Part shown: in pieces, positions 47,730-57,349 of the stretch
Position numbering within the stretch: the first letter of the stretch is position 1
How the letters are laid out: every line of letters starts with the position of its first letter
Assembly (NCBI RefSeq): GCF_030539555.1
Contig: NZ_JAUNXX010000002.1
Coordinates: 36,408-100,407 of the forward strand
Source: Methanobrevibacter sp.
Lineage (GTDB): Archaea > Methanobacteriota > Methanobacteria > Methanobacteriales > Methanobacteriaceae
Direction: 5' to 3'
Length of the DNA: 64,000 bases
Notes under the pieces: generated by a model
The model's input: only the letters and a program-made list of their open reading frames with translations
What the model was told of the DNA's origin: nothing
Databases searched by the model: none
Made by a program: the position numbers and the translations under genes

Positions 47730-47869
47730 ATTAAACCTCCATACATTATTTAATCATTAGTATTTTAAGATTTCATCTATTATAAATACTTCTACGAATT
47801 ATCCAAATATCTAAAAAACAGCTAAGTTTCAAGCATTATTTAAAAAAAGAAAAAAATAGGATTTGTATT

Positions 47870-48100
47870 CTATTCACCGTTGACGGTTTTGACTTGTTTG
47901 TAAGTTGCATACAAGGAATAAATCCAAACAATGGAGACAAGCATTCCAAAGATTTGGTTTACCAAATATAACAATACATAACCGATTACAGCCAAGACAG
48001 CCAGAATGATACCTCTGTTTGTGTCTTCGGCATAGATTAAACCTAATCCTGACCATATGAATGAAAGAATCAATGCAATTATCATATTCTTATTAGCCAT
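47870..48100 (-). CDS. TM2-like small membrane protein
   Basis: 76 residues with two to three hydrophobic spans. The N-terminal ALILSFIWSGLGLIYAEDTNRGI pattern resembles TM2/DUF5683-type small proteins (SxxxpGlGqxY--...-G). Monocistronic; function unknown. Confidence 0.72.
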   Translation of the reverse strand: MANKNMIIALILSFIWSGLGLIYAEDTNRGIILAVLAVIGYVLLYLVNQIFGMLVSIVWIYSLYATYKQVKTVNGE

Positions 48101-48312
48101 TGTAATTACCTCTTATAGTATTTAAATAAGTCATATTATTTAAAAATTAATATAAAGTGCAATAATATTTTTACATTACTTGAAATAGCATCTAACACAT
48201 TTGCAATTTCCACAAAAAATTAGACCCAAAGCCAAAATATTTTCAAACACTGAAAACATATTTAACATAGAAGTAAATAATAGATTAAACTATATAATAA
48301 TTAGGTGATAAA

Positions 48313-48744
48313 ATGAAAGTCGCAATAATCGAAACTGACAAGGGAAACATTGAACTCGAACTGTTCCCAAATGAAGCACCTGGAACTGTAGCAAACTTTG
48401 AAAAATTAGCCAATGAAGGCTTTTACGATGGATTAACTTTCCACAGAGTAATCCCTAACTTCGTAATTCAAGGAGGATGCCCTATCGGTAACGGAACCGG
48501 AGGACCGGGTTACACCATCAAATGTGAAACCGAAGGAAACCCTCACAAACACGGTACTGGTGCATTATCCATGGCACATGCCGGTAAAGACACCGGAGGA
48601 AGCCAATTCTTCATTACCCACTCACCACAACCGCACCTGGATGGTGTTCACACCGTATTCGGTCAGGTTATCAAAGGCCAGGATGTTGTGAATGCAATCC
48701 GCCAAGGTGACAAAATGAATAAGGTCACCGTTGAAGAAAGATAA
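48313..48744 (+). CDS. ppiB: Cyclophilin-type peptidyl-prolyl isomerase
   Basis: 143-residue cyclophilin with [36 protein letters not shown] and the active-site arginine in FHR. Assists proline isomerisation during folding. Slightly short, like other cytosolic archaeal and bacterial forms. GGTGATAA precedes the ATG. Confidence 0.96.
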   Translation: MKVAIIETDKGNIELELFPNEAPGTVANFEKLANEGFYDGLTFHRVIPNFVIQGGCPIGNGTGGPGYTIKCETEGNPHKHGTGALSMAHAGKDTGGSQFFITHSPQPHLDGVHTVFGQVIKGQDVVNAIRQGDKMNKVTVEER

Positions 48745-48757
48745 GTATTTATCTTTC
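48736..48757 (+). terminator. Hairpin terminator of ppiB
   Basis: Perfect 9-bp stem GAAAGATAA / TTATCTTTC with a GTAT loop around the stop codon, followed by CTTATTTTTTTATTTT. Confidence 0.8.
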
Positions 48758-48780
48758 CTTATTTTTTTATTTTTATTTCA

Positions 48781-48805
48781 AAATTGCTTTTACTTTGTAA
48801 AATTG
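48781..48805 (+). repeat. 25-bp dispersed element, copy 2, upstream of the interrupted small gene
   Basis: AAATTG at both ends, 19 bp apart, with ACTTT in the middle; 22 of 25 positions equal those of 51513-51537. It sits about 20 bp before a TATA-like ATTATAAATA (48824-48833). It also overlaps the left arm of a 9-bp inverted repeat, TTTTACTTT (48788-48796) with AAAGTAAAA (48816-48824). Confidence 0.45.
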
Positions 48806-48886
48806 ACCTCATAATAAAGTAAAATTATAAATAGAGCCTCCAATATAATTGAAATTAAATTAAAAAGAAATTCTGGAGGCAAAATT

Positions 48887-49258
48887 ATGAAACTTGTTAT
48901 GTCTCAAAAATTGGAAATGCAAATTCCATAGGAAAATGCATACACCGGATTGACAACTATGGTAAATGACACTAATTTTGATAAATTAATAAAGAATTTT
49001 ATTGGAAAACACAGTGAAATTATTGACTATATCCATGAAATTACACCATTACTCAACAATTACTTCCCAGATTATCCAAAAATTATTGAATTTTGTGAGG
49101 ATTCCAAAACCAATAATTTAGATTTCATAATGATTTACATTAAAGGTTCTGTTTTTAATGAAGACTACAAAACATTGAAAAAATTTAAAAGAGAAGCATT
49201 GTATAGGTCAAAATATTCAAAAAACATTAACGGATCAGTGTGCGTGGAGTTATGGTAG
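48887..49258 (+). pseudogene. Small gene interrupted by an in-frame amber codon
   Basis: An ATG at 48887 sits behind a strong GGAGG, and its frame continues to 49258 except for a single TAG at 48929-48931 (codon 15). Without the stop the product would be 122 residues. After it, translation could restart at the ATG at 48959 and give 99 residues, but no ribosome site is visible there. The product is helical, with Lys/Asn/Ile-rich composition and no recognised domain. Simplest reading: a recent nonsense mutation; readthrough or restart are alternatives. Confidence 0.55.
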
Positions 49259-49306
49259 TTATGGCTTAATTTTAATTTAAAAAATTAAATATTGCTGGTA
49301 AAAATC

Positions 49307-50674
49307 TTAAACTCCATCATTAGATTTAATCCCCACAAGAGAAGCGAATACAGACGCTATGCATAACACCACACAGATAATGCAGGTTATCTGACAGCTG
49401 CTTATCAGTAGAGGATAGTACTGCTCCACAATAGGAACATCACCCATCACGAATGCAAACACCAGTGTCAAAAGTCCCAAACTCATCGCCTGGCCAACCG
49501 TACGCATTGTTGCAACGGACGCTGATGCCACCGATGTGTCCTTTGGCGGAACTGAGCTCATTATGACATTCGTATTAGGCGGTGAAAACAGCCCGAATCC
49601 GATACCATAGATTATCATGGAAACGATTAAAAATTCAAGAGATGTTGCCTCATTTAAAAAGGAGAATAGGAATAATGATATTGTTCCAAGTCCCATTCCA
49701 ATGGCTGCCAGGACCTGCGGAACATGCTTATCTGATAATCTGCCTGCAATCGGAGCAAGGATTACCTGACATAACGGTGCTGCAAGCAGGATTATTCCTG
49801 CAGTCTGTGAATCGTATCCTTTGACATACTGCAGATGGTAATTCAGGATTGTGGTAACTGCAAATGTGGCCAGATATGCACACAATGACGCGAAATTTGA
49901 TGAAAGGAATTTACGATTTTTGAAAAACCTGATATCGAATACCGGATGAGTTTGCCTCAATTCTATTACTCCAAAAATCAGCAAAACAACTATACCCAAA
50001 ACTGTCAATATCACTCCCAACGGCTGATTCAGTATTGTAAAACCATACATGAACAATACCATCCCAATACCGTATGTCAGTGCCCCCTTTGCATCGAGAG
50101 GCACGTTTTCAAATGTAATCCACTCTTCATCAACCTTGGTTAAAAGTAACACCAGAATGACAAGAAGGAATGGAACACCGAATAAAACTACAGATCTCCA
50201 GCCCAACTGATAATTCAGAACCCCCCCAAGAACCGGTGAAAGGGACAATGCAATATATACTCCAGTAATGGTTACTCCCAATGCCTTTCCCCTCTCTTCA
50301 GGGTCAAATACTGTTACAACCATTGCCATTGAAGTGACGTTGAAAAACGCCAGGGAAATCCCCAATACCAGACGGCACAATAAAAACTGCTCGGAAGAAG
50401 TTACAAGAATATTGAAAATGGATATGATAATAAACAATACGACACTTATGATTGTGACTTTTTTAAGACCATATTTTCCGGAAATCTGGCCTGCCGGAAC
50501 GGACAATACTGCCACAACCAATAAAAAGATAATTACAGCCCAGTTCTGAACAATATTGCTCATGTGGAATTCTGCCGCTATTGACGGAATTACAACCATG
50601 ACTGCATTTACGGCAAATACAGCGAAAAACGACAATACTGTACAGATTAAAAGGATTAAATTTTTCTTTTCCAT
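49307..50674 (-). CDS. MFS drug/solute exporter, DHA2-like
   Basis: 455 residues with about fourteen hydrophobic spans. Motif A is seen as GKYGLKKVTII after the second span and motif C-like GVYIALSLSPVLGGVLNYQLGWR in the fifth, placing it with EmrB/QacA-type proton antiporters. Substrate unknown. Monocistronic on the minus strand. The gene is moderately richer in G+C than its surroundings, and it borders a mobile-element relic, so it could have been acquired. Confidence 0.88.
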   Translation of the reverse strand: MEKKNLILLICTVLSFFAVFAVNAVMVVIPSIAAEFHMSNIVQNWAVIIFLLVVAVLSVPAGQISGKYGLKKVTIISVVLFIIISIFNILVTSSEQFLLCRLVLGISLAFFNVTSMAMVVTVFDPEERGKALGVTITGVYIALSLSPVLGGVLNYQLGWRSVVLFGVPFLLVILVLLLTKVDEEWITFENVPLDAKGALTYGIGMVLFMYGFTILNQPLGVILTVLGIVVLLIFGVIELRQTHPVFDIRFFKNRKFLSSNFASLCAYLATFAVTTILNYHLQYVKGYDSQTAGIILLAAPLCQVILAPIAGRLSDKHVPQVLAAIGMGLGTISLFLFSFLNEATSLEFLIVSMIIYGIGFGLFSPPNTNVIMSSVPPKDTSVASASVATMRTVGQAMSLGLLTLVFAFVMGDVPIVEQYYPLLISSCQITCIICVVLCIASVFASLVGIKSNDGV

Positions 50675-50707
50675 TGTATGAATATTTGGCGTTTATAGAA
50701 TATAAGA

Positions 50708-50794
50708 TTATTTTTCTGTGTGTTGGACTAAAACAATATTGATTCCATTTGGATTAATGAATCTTGCCATATAACCTACCTGTGTTTTATTGAA
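50708..50794 (-). pseudogene. C-terminal fragment of a glyoxalase/VOC-family gene
   Basis: 28 codons and a stop, reading FNKTQVGYMARFINPNGINI then VLVQHTEK. The GYMARFINPNGINIVLVQ pattern is the closing strand of VOC-superfamily proteins (glyoxalase-like). The frame is preceded directly by a TAG that also ends the IS-like open frame. The rest of the gene is gone, so an insertion or deletion at the mobile-element border removed it. Confidence 0.6.
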
Positions 50795-50989
50795 CTACCT
50801 CGACGTGTAGACGTCGAGGATTCTTACTTCACGAGCTGTAGATACTAATGTACCTAGATTTACCGTGCTATCGCCCCTGTTCCAGAGGTTCTTTATCATA
50901 TTTTTTTTATAAAGATATTTGAGTCGTTGCCATTGACGATTGCATTTTTGAATGGGAAATCTGTTTTTGAAAAGTCTTTGATATATCAT
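50795..50989 (-). mobile_element. IS200/IS605-like relic (possible tnpB C-terminal end)
   Basis: A 64-codon frame whose last part, LWNRGDSTVNLGTLVSTARE, looks like the tail of a TnpB-family protein; the N-terminal half is low-complexity and may be out of frame. Its end overlaps the hairpin at 50798-50819, as TnpB genes overlap the right end in IS200/IS605 elements. No TnpA, no complete TnpB and no left end can be seen. Confidence 0.45.
50798..50819. repeat. 9-bp perfect hairpin, probable IS200/IS605-type right end
   Basis: CCTCGACGT and ACGTCGAGG flank GTAG. The GC-rich stem stands out in AT-rich DNA. Subterminal hairpins of this kind are what TnpA of IS200/IS605 elements recognises; here it marks the junction with the VOC fragment. 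Confidence 0.55.
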
Positions 50990-51132
50990 CGTTTAAAATC
51001 TTATTTGATTTTCTAAAAGCTGTCCGTTAATGTGAAATCGGCTAAATTAAAATTATAATTATGAAATTTATTTTGTTTAAATCTATGCTGATGTTAATTA
51101 TTCTATAGGCAAAAAAAATACTTTACTTACAA

Positions 51133-51261
51133 TTAAAATATTGACAGTACCAACAGGCATACACCCATCACAATATTCAAGTATTCCTTGATCTTATATC
51201 CCAAGAAAATTACTGTTAAACATAATATAATTTGAATTAACATTATCACTAGCTTTAACAT
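51133..51261 (-). CDS. 42-residue hydrophobic peptide, second gene of a tiny-protein operon
   Basis: Reads MLKLVIMLIQIILCLTVIFL, a polar KIKEYLN linker, then a second hydrophobic stretch VMGVCLLVLSIF; two short membrane segments. Its ATG follows the TAA of the 58-residue gene with no gap, and GGGGGGTTATTAA lies just upstream as a ribosome site. No homologue recognised. Possible roles are toxin-like membrane peptide, holin or regulator; none is demonstrated. Confidence 0.6.
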   Translation of the reverse strand: MLKLVIMLIQIILCLTVIFLGYKIKEYLNIVMGVCLLVLSIF

Positions 51262-51438
51262 TTAATAACCCCCCAAAAAAAGTTTTTTAATAAATGTAGG
51301 AAGTATTAATACTATCGAACTAGAAAAATATGAGTAAGTATTATGGGAAATTAATCCCCTAATATATCTCAGCAGGTTAAGTAATGCAGTAATCAACATT
51401 ATGACTGCTGAGATGAATCTCATTTTTTCTTTGTCCAT
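51262..51438 (-). CDS. 58-residue small membrane protein behind a perfect Shine-Dalgarno sequence
   Basis: Begins MDKEKMRFISAVIMLITALL and has one clear membrane segment (about 9-26), then a second moderately hydrophobic part (SSSIVLILPTFIKKLFL). AGGAGGTGAT, fully complementary to the 16S rRNA tail, stands just upstream of the ATG. Such a site and the tightly joined second gene argue for a real operon. A TATA-like TTTATATATAAGG (minus strand) is about 50 bases upstream, preceded by copy 3 of the 25-bp element. Confidence 0.65.
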   Translation of the reverse strand: MDKEKMRFISAVIMLITALLNLLRYIRGLISHNTYSYFSSSIVLILPTFIKKLFLGGY

Positions 51439-51512
51439 AGCAGCATCACCTCCTACGAAATACTTGTTTTATTTGTCCTTATATATAAATTTCAAGCAAT
51501 ATTATGCCTTAA

Positions 51513-51537
51513 AAATTGTTTTCACTTTGAAAAATTG
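51513..51537 (+). repeat. 25-bp dispersed element, copy 3, upstream of the tiny-protein operon
   Basis: AAATTG at both ends, 19 bp apart, with CACTTT in the middle. It matches the other two copies (26952-26976 and 48781-48805) at 22 of 25 positions each. It lies upstream of the TATA-like box of the minus-strand operon that starts at 51438. The 120 or so bases to either side are AT-rich with no gene. Confidence 0.45.
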
Positions 51538-51633
51538 CTTTGAAAAAACCATACTATTTAAATGTTTGCTTAAATTTAAAAATAAGATTAAAAAAAGATT
51601 CTTTTTAAAAGTTTAAAATAAGTTAATTTACAA

Positions 51634-52542
51634 TTATTTTTTCAGTTTGCTCATCAATCCGGACATTCTCGCATAATGAAACATGTAGAGTTGAACATAA
51701 CCTGCATTATCGCCGAACTCATCCATTCCAAACTCACGAACCTTTGAAACAGGAATATCCTTACCGTCAAAGTAGAGATGAGAAACAATACGTTTTATCC
51801 AAACATCTGAAGGAAACGCCTCCCTAAAGTTAAAACCGTAAAGCAAAATGCAGTCTGCAACCTTCGGACCGACACCCGGAACCTTTAAAATGGTCTCGAA
51901 TGCTTCGTCATAAGACATTTTAGGAATTTCCGAAAGGTCCATTTCAAGTGTAAATATTTCTGAAGCCTTTTTCATATAGGGTGCTCTGTAACCAACCCCA
52001 CATGATTTCAAGTTATTTCCAATACATTTTCCGCAAATCAACGATTCTTCATCGTCATCCTCATACAGATCCTGAATTATGGACTTGTCCGGAAAAGTAT
52101 AGAAATCATCAAAATAGTTGTTTCCCCATTTACATTTCATATCGCTGATTGACTTTGTCCAGCGTTTGATGGAATTGTTGGCAGAACAAATCGATGATAT
52201 GATGCATTCAAATTCATCCTTTGCTAAAAAAAGTCTCAAACCGCTGCAGAACTCGGACATCTCACAAAGCTCCGCCTGGTTGGACAAATACTTATAAAAT
52301 TTATTTAAATCAAAATCCAAATCATAAATATACTTTAAACTAGAAACAGATTCCTTTTTAGAAACGTCCCCAGTAAAATCAAAATCAAGGTACTCTCTTG
52401 ATTGTCTTACATCAAAAAGAACCGGCTTTTCATTGACGAATACGACTTCCCTAAATGAATCGTTAACTTGTCTCCAGGGAGGCTGTGAAGTCTGACCTGA
52501 CAGTTGGGTCAATTCCAAATCGATTGGAGCTTTGATAATCAT
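51634..52542 (-). CDS. ogg: 8-oxoguanine DNA glycosylase/AP lyase (Ogg1-like)
   Basis: Removes 8-oxoguanine. 302 residues; the HhH-GPD core has [20 protein letters not shown] with the catalytic lysine after GVGP, and the catalytic aspartate in FPSDVWIKR. An N-terminal TATA-binding-like domain (about 1-100) is present, as in Ogg1 rather than the short Ogg2/AGOG. It overlaps hisF by four bases (ATGA) and is read from the same strand. Confidence 0.9.
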   Translation of the reverse strand: MIIKAPIDLELTQLSGQTSQPPWRQVNDSFREVVFVNEKPVLFDVRQSREYLDFDFTGDVSKKESVSSLKYIYDLDFDLNKFYKYLSNQAELCEMSEFCSGLRLFLAKDEFECIISSICSANNSIKRWTKSISDMKCKWGNNYFDDFYTFPDKSIIQDLYEDDDEESLICGKCIGNNLKSCGVGYRAPYMKKASEIFTLEMDLSEIPKMSYDEAFETILKVPGVGPKVADCILLYGFNFREAFPSDVWIKRIVSHLYFDGKDIPVSKVREFGMDEFGDNAGYVQLYMFHYARMSGLMSKLKK

Positions 52543-53363
52543 AAGCGAACAGCCACATTATTGTCTTTTAAGTACTCCTTAACGGTACCGATTGAATATT
52601 GGTTAAAATGAAAGATACTTGCTGCAAGGGCCGCTGAAACGTCAGTCTTTTCAAAAACTTCCAAAATATGTTTTGGCTCTCCAACACCGCCGCTGGCTAT
52701 AACCGGAATGTCAACAGCATCATTGATTGTTTTATTAAGCTCAATGTCATACCCGTTTCGGGTTCCGTCACCATCCATACTGGTCAAGAGAATCTCACCT
52801 GCACCCAAATCCTGGCATTTCTGAGCCCATTTGATTGCATCAATTCCTGTAAATTCACGTCCGCCGTAAATGCTTGTATCAAACCAGCAATATCCCTTAT
52901 CGGTTTCAATAACAATTTTGTCAGGTTCATCATCTGGATGTTCAACATATCTTCTTTTGGCATCTATTCCAATGACGACGGCCTGTGATCCGACGACTTT
53001 TGAAGCTTCAGTAAGCAATTCCGGGTTTTTAATGGCCGCAGTGTTTGTGGAACACTTGTCGGCACCTGCCTTAAGCATTTTGATGTAATCGTCAACCTTT
53101 CTTATTCCACCGCCGACACATATAGGCATGAAAACGTTTTCTGTAAGCCTGTCTATAACGTCAGCCATTGTCGCACGTCTTTCATGTGATGCTGTGATGT
53201 CCAATACAACAACTTCATCTGCTCCTTCCTCATAGTAACGGGTTGCCAGGTCTACAGGGTTTCCTGCATATTTAATCTGTTTAAATTCAACACCTTTTAC
53301 AACCCTTCCCTCAGGAACCTGTAAATCACAATCTAGACATGGAATAATTCTTTTGGTCAACAT
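52539..53363 (-). CDS. hisF: Imidazole glycerol phosphate synthase cyclase subunit
   Basis: Cyclises PRFAR to imidazole glycerol phosphate in histidine synthesis. The ATG at 53363 gives 274 residues beginning [13 protein letters not shown]; the upstream open frame is AT-rich and not coding. Catalytic aspartates are in IPCLDCD and in VVIGIDAKR; phosphate loops [11 protein letters not shown] and [11 protein letters not shown] are intact. No clear ribosome site, so it may be leaderless. Confidence 0.95.
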   Translation of the reverse strand: MLTKRIIPCLDCDLQVPEGRVVKGVEFKQIKYAGNPVDLATRYYEEGADEVVVLDITASHERRATMADVIDRLTENVFMPICVGGGIRKVDDYIKMLKAGADKCSTNTAAIKNPELLTEASKVVGSQAVVIGIDAKRRYVEHPDDEPDKIVIETDKGYCWFDTSIYGGREFTGIDAIKWAQKCQDLGAGEILLTSMDGDGTRNGYDIELNKTINDAVDIPVIASGGVGEPKHILEVFEKTDVSAALAASIFHFNQYSIGTVKEYLKDNNVAVRL

Positions 53364-53416
53364 AATATCTAATATAATAAAAAAAAGTAGTATTGTTTTT
53401 TGAAAAAACAATAATT

Positions 53417-53578
53417 TTAAGCAGAATATCTTAAAACGAAACAAAGTATTGCTAAAATGATTGTAGCAACAATAACATGTTCAGGAGAAAGTTTTGGGCC
53501 TACACTTTCTTCATCAAAATATCTTACTAAACCTGCACCTGTTTGAGGCATAGAAATCTTATTATCTTTTTTTGCCAT
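53417..53578 (-). CDS. secG: Preprotein translocase Sec61 beta (SecG) subunit
   Basis: 53-residue tail-anchored subunit of the archaeal SecYE-beta channel. It has the diagnostic soluble part [20 protein letters not shown] and one C-terminal membrane span ([15 protein letters not shown]). GGGAGATTACT precedes the ATG. It was found by reading the gap between hisF and moaC. Confidence 0.9.
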   Translation of the reverse strand: MAKKDNKISMPQTGAGLVRYFDEESVGPKLSPEHVIVATIILAILCFVLRYSA

Positions 53579-53648
53579 AGTAATCTCCCTTTAAATTAAT
53601 TCATAAAAATAACTATTATATAACTTTTATTTTCATGATATATAAACT

Positions 53649-54116
53649 TTATATTTTTTCCTTTTTGATAACTTGAATATCACTTATTCTTGTATCAGGA
53701 TACTGTCCGTTCTCATCTTTCTCAACAGCTTTCACCATATCCCAGACTGTCAATAACGCAACGCTGACACCGGTGATAGCTTCCATTTCAACTCCGGTTT
53801 TGCCTAATGTATTGACTGCACAGGTAGCAATTATTTCTGTGTCTTTAACTTCAAAATCAAGTTCTATACCTGTCAAAGCCAAAGGATGGCAAAGGGGAAT
53901 TATTGAAGAGGTGTTCTTGACTGCCTGTATTCCTGCAATTTGAGCAGTAGTCAAAACATTTCCTTTTTTTATTTCTTCATTTTGAATTAATTTGATTGTA
54001 TTTTTATCTAAACATATTTTTCCGCTTGCAATTGCTCTTCTTTTCTGATCCGGTTTTGCGCCCACTTCAACCATGTGCACACCGCTATCTGTTAAATGTG
54101 TAAATTCATCTGCCAT
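53649..54116 (-). CDS. moaC: Cyclic pyranopterin monophosphate synthase
   Basis: Second step of molybdopterin synthesis, acting on the MoaA product. 155 residues with [36 protein letters not shown] and the N-terminal DVG-like [16 protein letters not shown]. It is separated from moaA by 42 kb and sits behind pus10 (gap 5 nt) in another operon. Confidence 0.96.
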   Translation of the reverse strand: MADEFTHLTDSGVHMVEVGAKPDQKRRAIASGKICLDKNTIKLIQNEEIKKGNVLTTAQIAGIQAVKNTSSIIPLCHPLALTGIELDFEVKDTEIIATCAVNTLGKTGVEMEAITGVSVALLTVWDMVKAVEKDENGQYPDTRISDIQVIKKEKI

Positions 54117-54121
54117 ATTAT

Positions 54122-55330
54122 CTACTTCTCACTTACTTCAATTACATCCAATTGTATGCATTTTGCCTTGACGCCTAAAATATCGCTGACGTTAGGCTGG
54201 CTTCTGCCGTCATCGCCTGAAATCAATTCTTTAATATAAAGACCGCCTTCAGTTTTAAGAGTCATTGAAAATCTTTTATCATCAATTATTTCATATGATG
54301 TGTTCAAAACGCTTTTTACACGAATCATGTCAGTTCTTCTTCTTAAAACTCTTTGGGGGGTTTGCTGGTTAATTTCACCAAGATTCAACAATTCCTTTAA
54401 TTTATCTTCATCGTAATTATCTTCACATTCCACCAGTGCCTTATAGACTTTATAGGCATCAGGTGAAGATTGTTTAATTATTGCTTTTCTGCTTCTCTTG
54501 CAAACCTGCAGATTATGATAAGAAGTTTTACCCTCATTGATTTTATTAATTTTATCTTCAACAGATTTTAAATCCAGTTTCCTGATTTTCGGCTCTTTTA
54601 TTTCAAGGACAAATTGTCTTCCTGAACCAAGCATCAAAACATCAATGTCTTCACGGCCGGCACCATGGAATTTGGCTTCTCTGCCTTTGGTTAACTTTAA
54701 AAAATGCTCAGAAATTAATTCTTCAACTGATTCAGGGTATTGTTTTCCTGTATAGTTGCACTCTTCACATCCCCGACCCTTACATTTGCTGCATGGCCAT
54801 TTTGTCTGGGGAATGCCACGTTTGAATTTGTTGTATTTGCCTTCAATATACAGCGGATTGATTTGAATTCTTACTTTAGGCTCATCAATCAAATCAATGT
54901 TGAAAACAATATCTTGGCTTTCAAACTCAGCATCTTTATCAAAACGTTGCCAAATTCCAAGGCCAATTAACCTGTTAACTTCCTTTTTTATAGTCTCAAC
55001 ACTTAAATTAAATTGTGACGATAATTCTTCATCCCTTTTCTGGATATCCTTGCTGATTTTGGAACCTACCAGAAATGTGTCAAATTCAATGCCCAGTTTA
55101 CTGATTTTTTCATCGATTTTTTCATATAGATTTTCATCGAGCTTATCAAATAGATTATCACAGATAACGCAACCTGCATCATCCAAATCAATATTCAGCT
55201 CCCCACATACTTTTTCGGCACGTTCAATATTGTTTGACCCGTCAATTGTTTTAGACAACTTACGGCCAAGACAATTTTTACAAATCTTACCATCAGTTGC
55301 ATCCAAAATCTGTTTAGCTAAATCATACAT
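54122..55330 (-). CDS. pus10: tRNA pseudouridine synthase Pus10
   Basis: Makes pseudouridine 54 and 55 in archaeal tRNA. 402 residues. An N-terminal THUMP-like/zinc domain has CKNCLGR and CVICDN, plus a second [12 protein letters not shown]. The catalytic domain shows [17 protein letters not shown] with the nucleophilic aspartate and the closing [19 protein letters not shown] segment. It follows srp54 by one base. Confidence 0.94.
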   Translation of the reverse strand: MYDLAKQILDATDGKICKNCLGRKLSKTIDGSNNIERAEKVCGELNIDLDDAGCVICDNLFDKLDENLYEKIDEKISKLGIEFDTFLVGSKISKDIQKRDEELSSQFNLSVETIKKEVNRLIGLGIWQRFDKDAEFESQDIVFNIDLIDEPKVRIQINPLYIEGKYNKFKRGIPQTKWPCSKCKGRGCEECNYTGKQYPESVEELISEHFLKLTKGREAKFHGAGREDIDVLMLGSGRQFVLEIKEPKIRKLDLKSVEDKINKINEGKTSYHNLQVCKRSRKAIIKQSSPDAYKVYKALVECEDNYDEDKLKELLNLGEINQQTPQRVLRRRTDMIRVKSVLNTSYEIIDDKRFSMTLKTEGGLYIKELISGDDGRSQPNVSDILGVKAKCIQLDVIEVSEK

Positions 55331-55331
55331 G

Positions 55332-56681
55332 TTATCTGTTCATGAATTGTCCCATCATACGGTTCATTGCTCCGCCGCCCAAACGACCACCACGTCTTCC
55401 GATGCCCTTCATAGTCTTTTTAGTATTGTTATAATATTTTAAAAGCTCTTTAACCTCACTTTCATCGACCCCAGACCCTCTGGCTATTCTCTGAACACGG
55501 GATTGTTTAATGATTTTCGGATTCAGCATTTCTTCTTCAGTCATTGAGGACATCATAATCTTATATGACTCAATCTTTTCTTCAGTCATTTTGGAAGCTT
55601 CTTTAGGGATTTTGTTTCCCATACCCGGTATCATGTTCAATACCTGTTGCATAGGACCCATCTTGTTCATCATTTCGAACTGGTTTTTCATGTCCATTAA
55701 TGTGAATTTACCGGTCAGCATGTTATTCATGGTTTTCTCAGCAATATCCTCATCAATATTTTCCTCAGCCTTTTCTATGAGGCTTTGAAGGTCACCCATA
55801 CCGAGCAATCTTGAAATAAATCTTTGAGGGTCAAATAATTCAAAGTCATCCACTCTTTCACCTGTACCGATGAATTTGATTGGAGCACCGGTTTCGGCTA
55901 CAGCTGACATTGCTCCACCACCTTTAGCAGAACCGTCCAATTTTGTAATGATGATTGACCCGATGTCGGTTGCCTGTGAAAATGCTCTTGCCTGTTCACC
56001 AGCCTGTTGACCGATTGTTCCATCAATTACCAGAATGGCTTCAGTCGGATTGATGATGTTATCCAATTCATCCATTTCAGCAATTAAATCTTCTTCCTGC
56101 TTATGTCTACCTGCAGTATCGAAGATGATAACTTTTCTGTTTTTGAATTCCTGCAAACCTTTTTGAGCCAAATCAAGAGCATCCTTATTATTCGGATCAC
56201 CATATAACGGAACATCCATCTCCTCTGTAAGCTGCCTTAATTGTTCATATGCAGCCGGCCTCCATGTGTCTGTACAAACAACCGCCGGATTGAAACCTTT
56301 TTTCTGCAGATATCTGCATAACTTACCAATGGTAGTTGTCTTACCACTACCCTGCAGACCCAGGAATAAGATTTTATAAGGCTTTTGGTTAATGTCCAGA
56401 CCTGCAGCCTCACTGCCTAAAAGATTTACCATTTCCTCATAGATAATTGTTATTACATGTTCTCTTGGAGTAATACCTTTTGGCGGTTCCTCTTCAAGAG
56501 CCCTGTTTTCAATTTTTTTTGATAAATCTAAAACTAATTTAATATTAACGTCAGATTGAATTAAAGCACGTTGTATATCTTTTACAACTTCTTTTATTGT
56601 CTTTTTATCAATAACAGACATTCCCACTAATTTTTTCATAGTATTAGTAAGATTTTCTCCTAAACTTCCAAGCATTGCCAT
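55332..56681 (-). CDS. srp54: Signal recognition particle 54-kDa protein
   Basis: GTPase that targets nascent membrane proteins. 449 residues from [11 protein letters not shown] at 56681 (GTGATTACA upstream). NG domain: [37 protein letters not shown]. The methionine-rich M domain runs from about residue 300 to the glycine/arginine/methionine tail. First gene of the srp54-pus10-moaC unit. Confidence 0.96.
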   Translation of the reverse strand: MAMLGSLGENLTNTMKKLVGMSVIDKKTIKEVVKDIQRALIQSDVNIKLVLDLSKKIENRALEEEPPKGITPREHVITIIYEEMVNLLGSEAAGLDINQKPYKILFLGLQGSGKTTTIGKLCRYLQKKGFNPAVVCTDTWRPAAYEQLRQLTEEMDVPLYGDPNNKDALDLAQKGLQEFKNRKVIIFDTAGRHKQEEDLIAEMDELDNIINPTEAILVIDGTIGQQAGEQARAFSQATDIGSIIITKLDGSAKGGGAMSAVAETGAPIKFIGTGERVDDFELFDPQRFISRLLGMGDLQSLIEKAEENIDEDIAEKTMNNMLTGKFTLMDMKNQFEMMNKMGPMQQVLNMIPGMGNKIPKEASKMTEEKIESYKIMMSSMTEEEMLNPKIIKQSRVQRIARGSGVDESEVKELLKYYNNTKKTMKGIGRRGGRLGGGAMNRMMGQFMNR

Positions 56682-56778
56682 TGTAATCACTTTAATAATA
56701 ATTCATTTTAGCAAAATTATATAATTGTATTAAATTATATTTATATTTAATAAGTTTTTATAATTTGTGTGTGATACC

Positions 56779-57348
56779 ATGTTAGAAGAAGTAAAGAAAT
56801 CATTGGAAGCGTCCCCTATTGTGAAGAAAGGAGATTATAATTACTTTGTAAATCCTATAAGTGACGGAGTTCCTGCAATGGATCCTAAAATGCTTAGGGA
56901 ATTATCCCTAGCAGTTTATAAACATGCCGATTTAAACATTGACAAGATTGTTGCTGTCGAAGCCATGGGAATACATTTGGCTACTGCACTATCTCTTGCA
57001 ACAGACATTCCGTTTGTCGTAATCCGTAAAAGACAATATGGCCTCGAAGGAGAAAAAGAAGTATATCAGAAGACAGGCTACGGCTCATCAGACCTCTATA
57101 TTAATGACTTACATCCAGGCGAAAGGATATTGCTCATCGATGATGTGGTAAGTACCGGAGGAACATTCATCGCATTGCTCAACACCTTAAAGGATTTAGG
57201 TCTGGAAATCAAATCCGCTGTTGCCGTGATTGAAAAGGGCGACGGGAAAAAGAAAGTTGAAGAGGAAACCGGCGTGGAAATATTGTCCATCGTTAAACTG
57301 GACGTCATCGACGGAAAAGTAGTAATTGAAAAGACAATCGAAGATTAA
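56779..57348 (+). CDS. hpt: Hypoxanthine/guanine phosphoribosyltransferase
   Basis: Purine salvage. 189 residues from the ATG at 56779, after TGTGATACC; an in-frame GTG at 56767 is less likely. The PRPP loop [14 protein letters not shown] is clear, as is the N-terminal region of the archaeal Hpt/APRT-like family ([18 protein letters not shown]). dph2 begins two bases after the stop codon begins its neighbour gap, so the two are probably co-transcribed. Confidence 0.92.
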   Translation: MLEEVKKSLEASPIVKKGDYNYFVNPISDGVPAMDPKMLRELSLAVYKHADLNIDKIVAVEAMGIHLATALSLATDIPFVVIRKRQYGLEGEKEVYQKTGYGSSDLYINDLHPGERILLIDDVVSTGGTFIALLNTLKDLGLEIKSAVAVIEKGDGKKKVEEETGVEILSIVKLDVIDGKVVIEKTIED

Positions 57349-57349
57349 A

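Noticed and set aside
48929..48931. TAG read as pyrrolysine
   Set aside because: No pyl genes are visible and the order is not known to use pyrrolysine; a nonsense mutation is simpler.
53364..53444. N-terminal extension of HisF
   Set aside because: The added residues are Phe/Leu/Lys-rich from AT-rich DNA, absent from HisF proteins, and overlap the end of the Sec61 beta gene.
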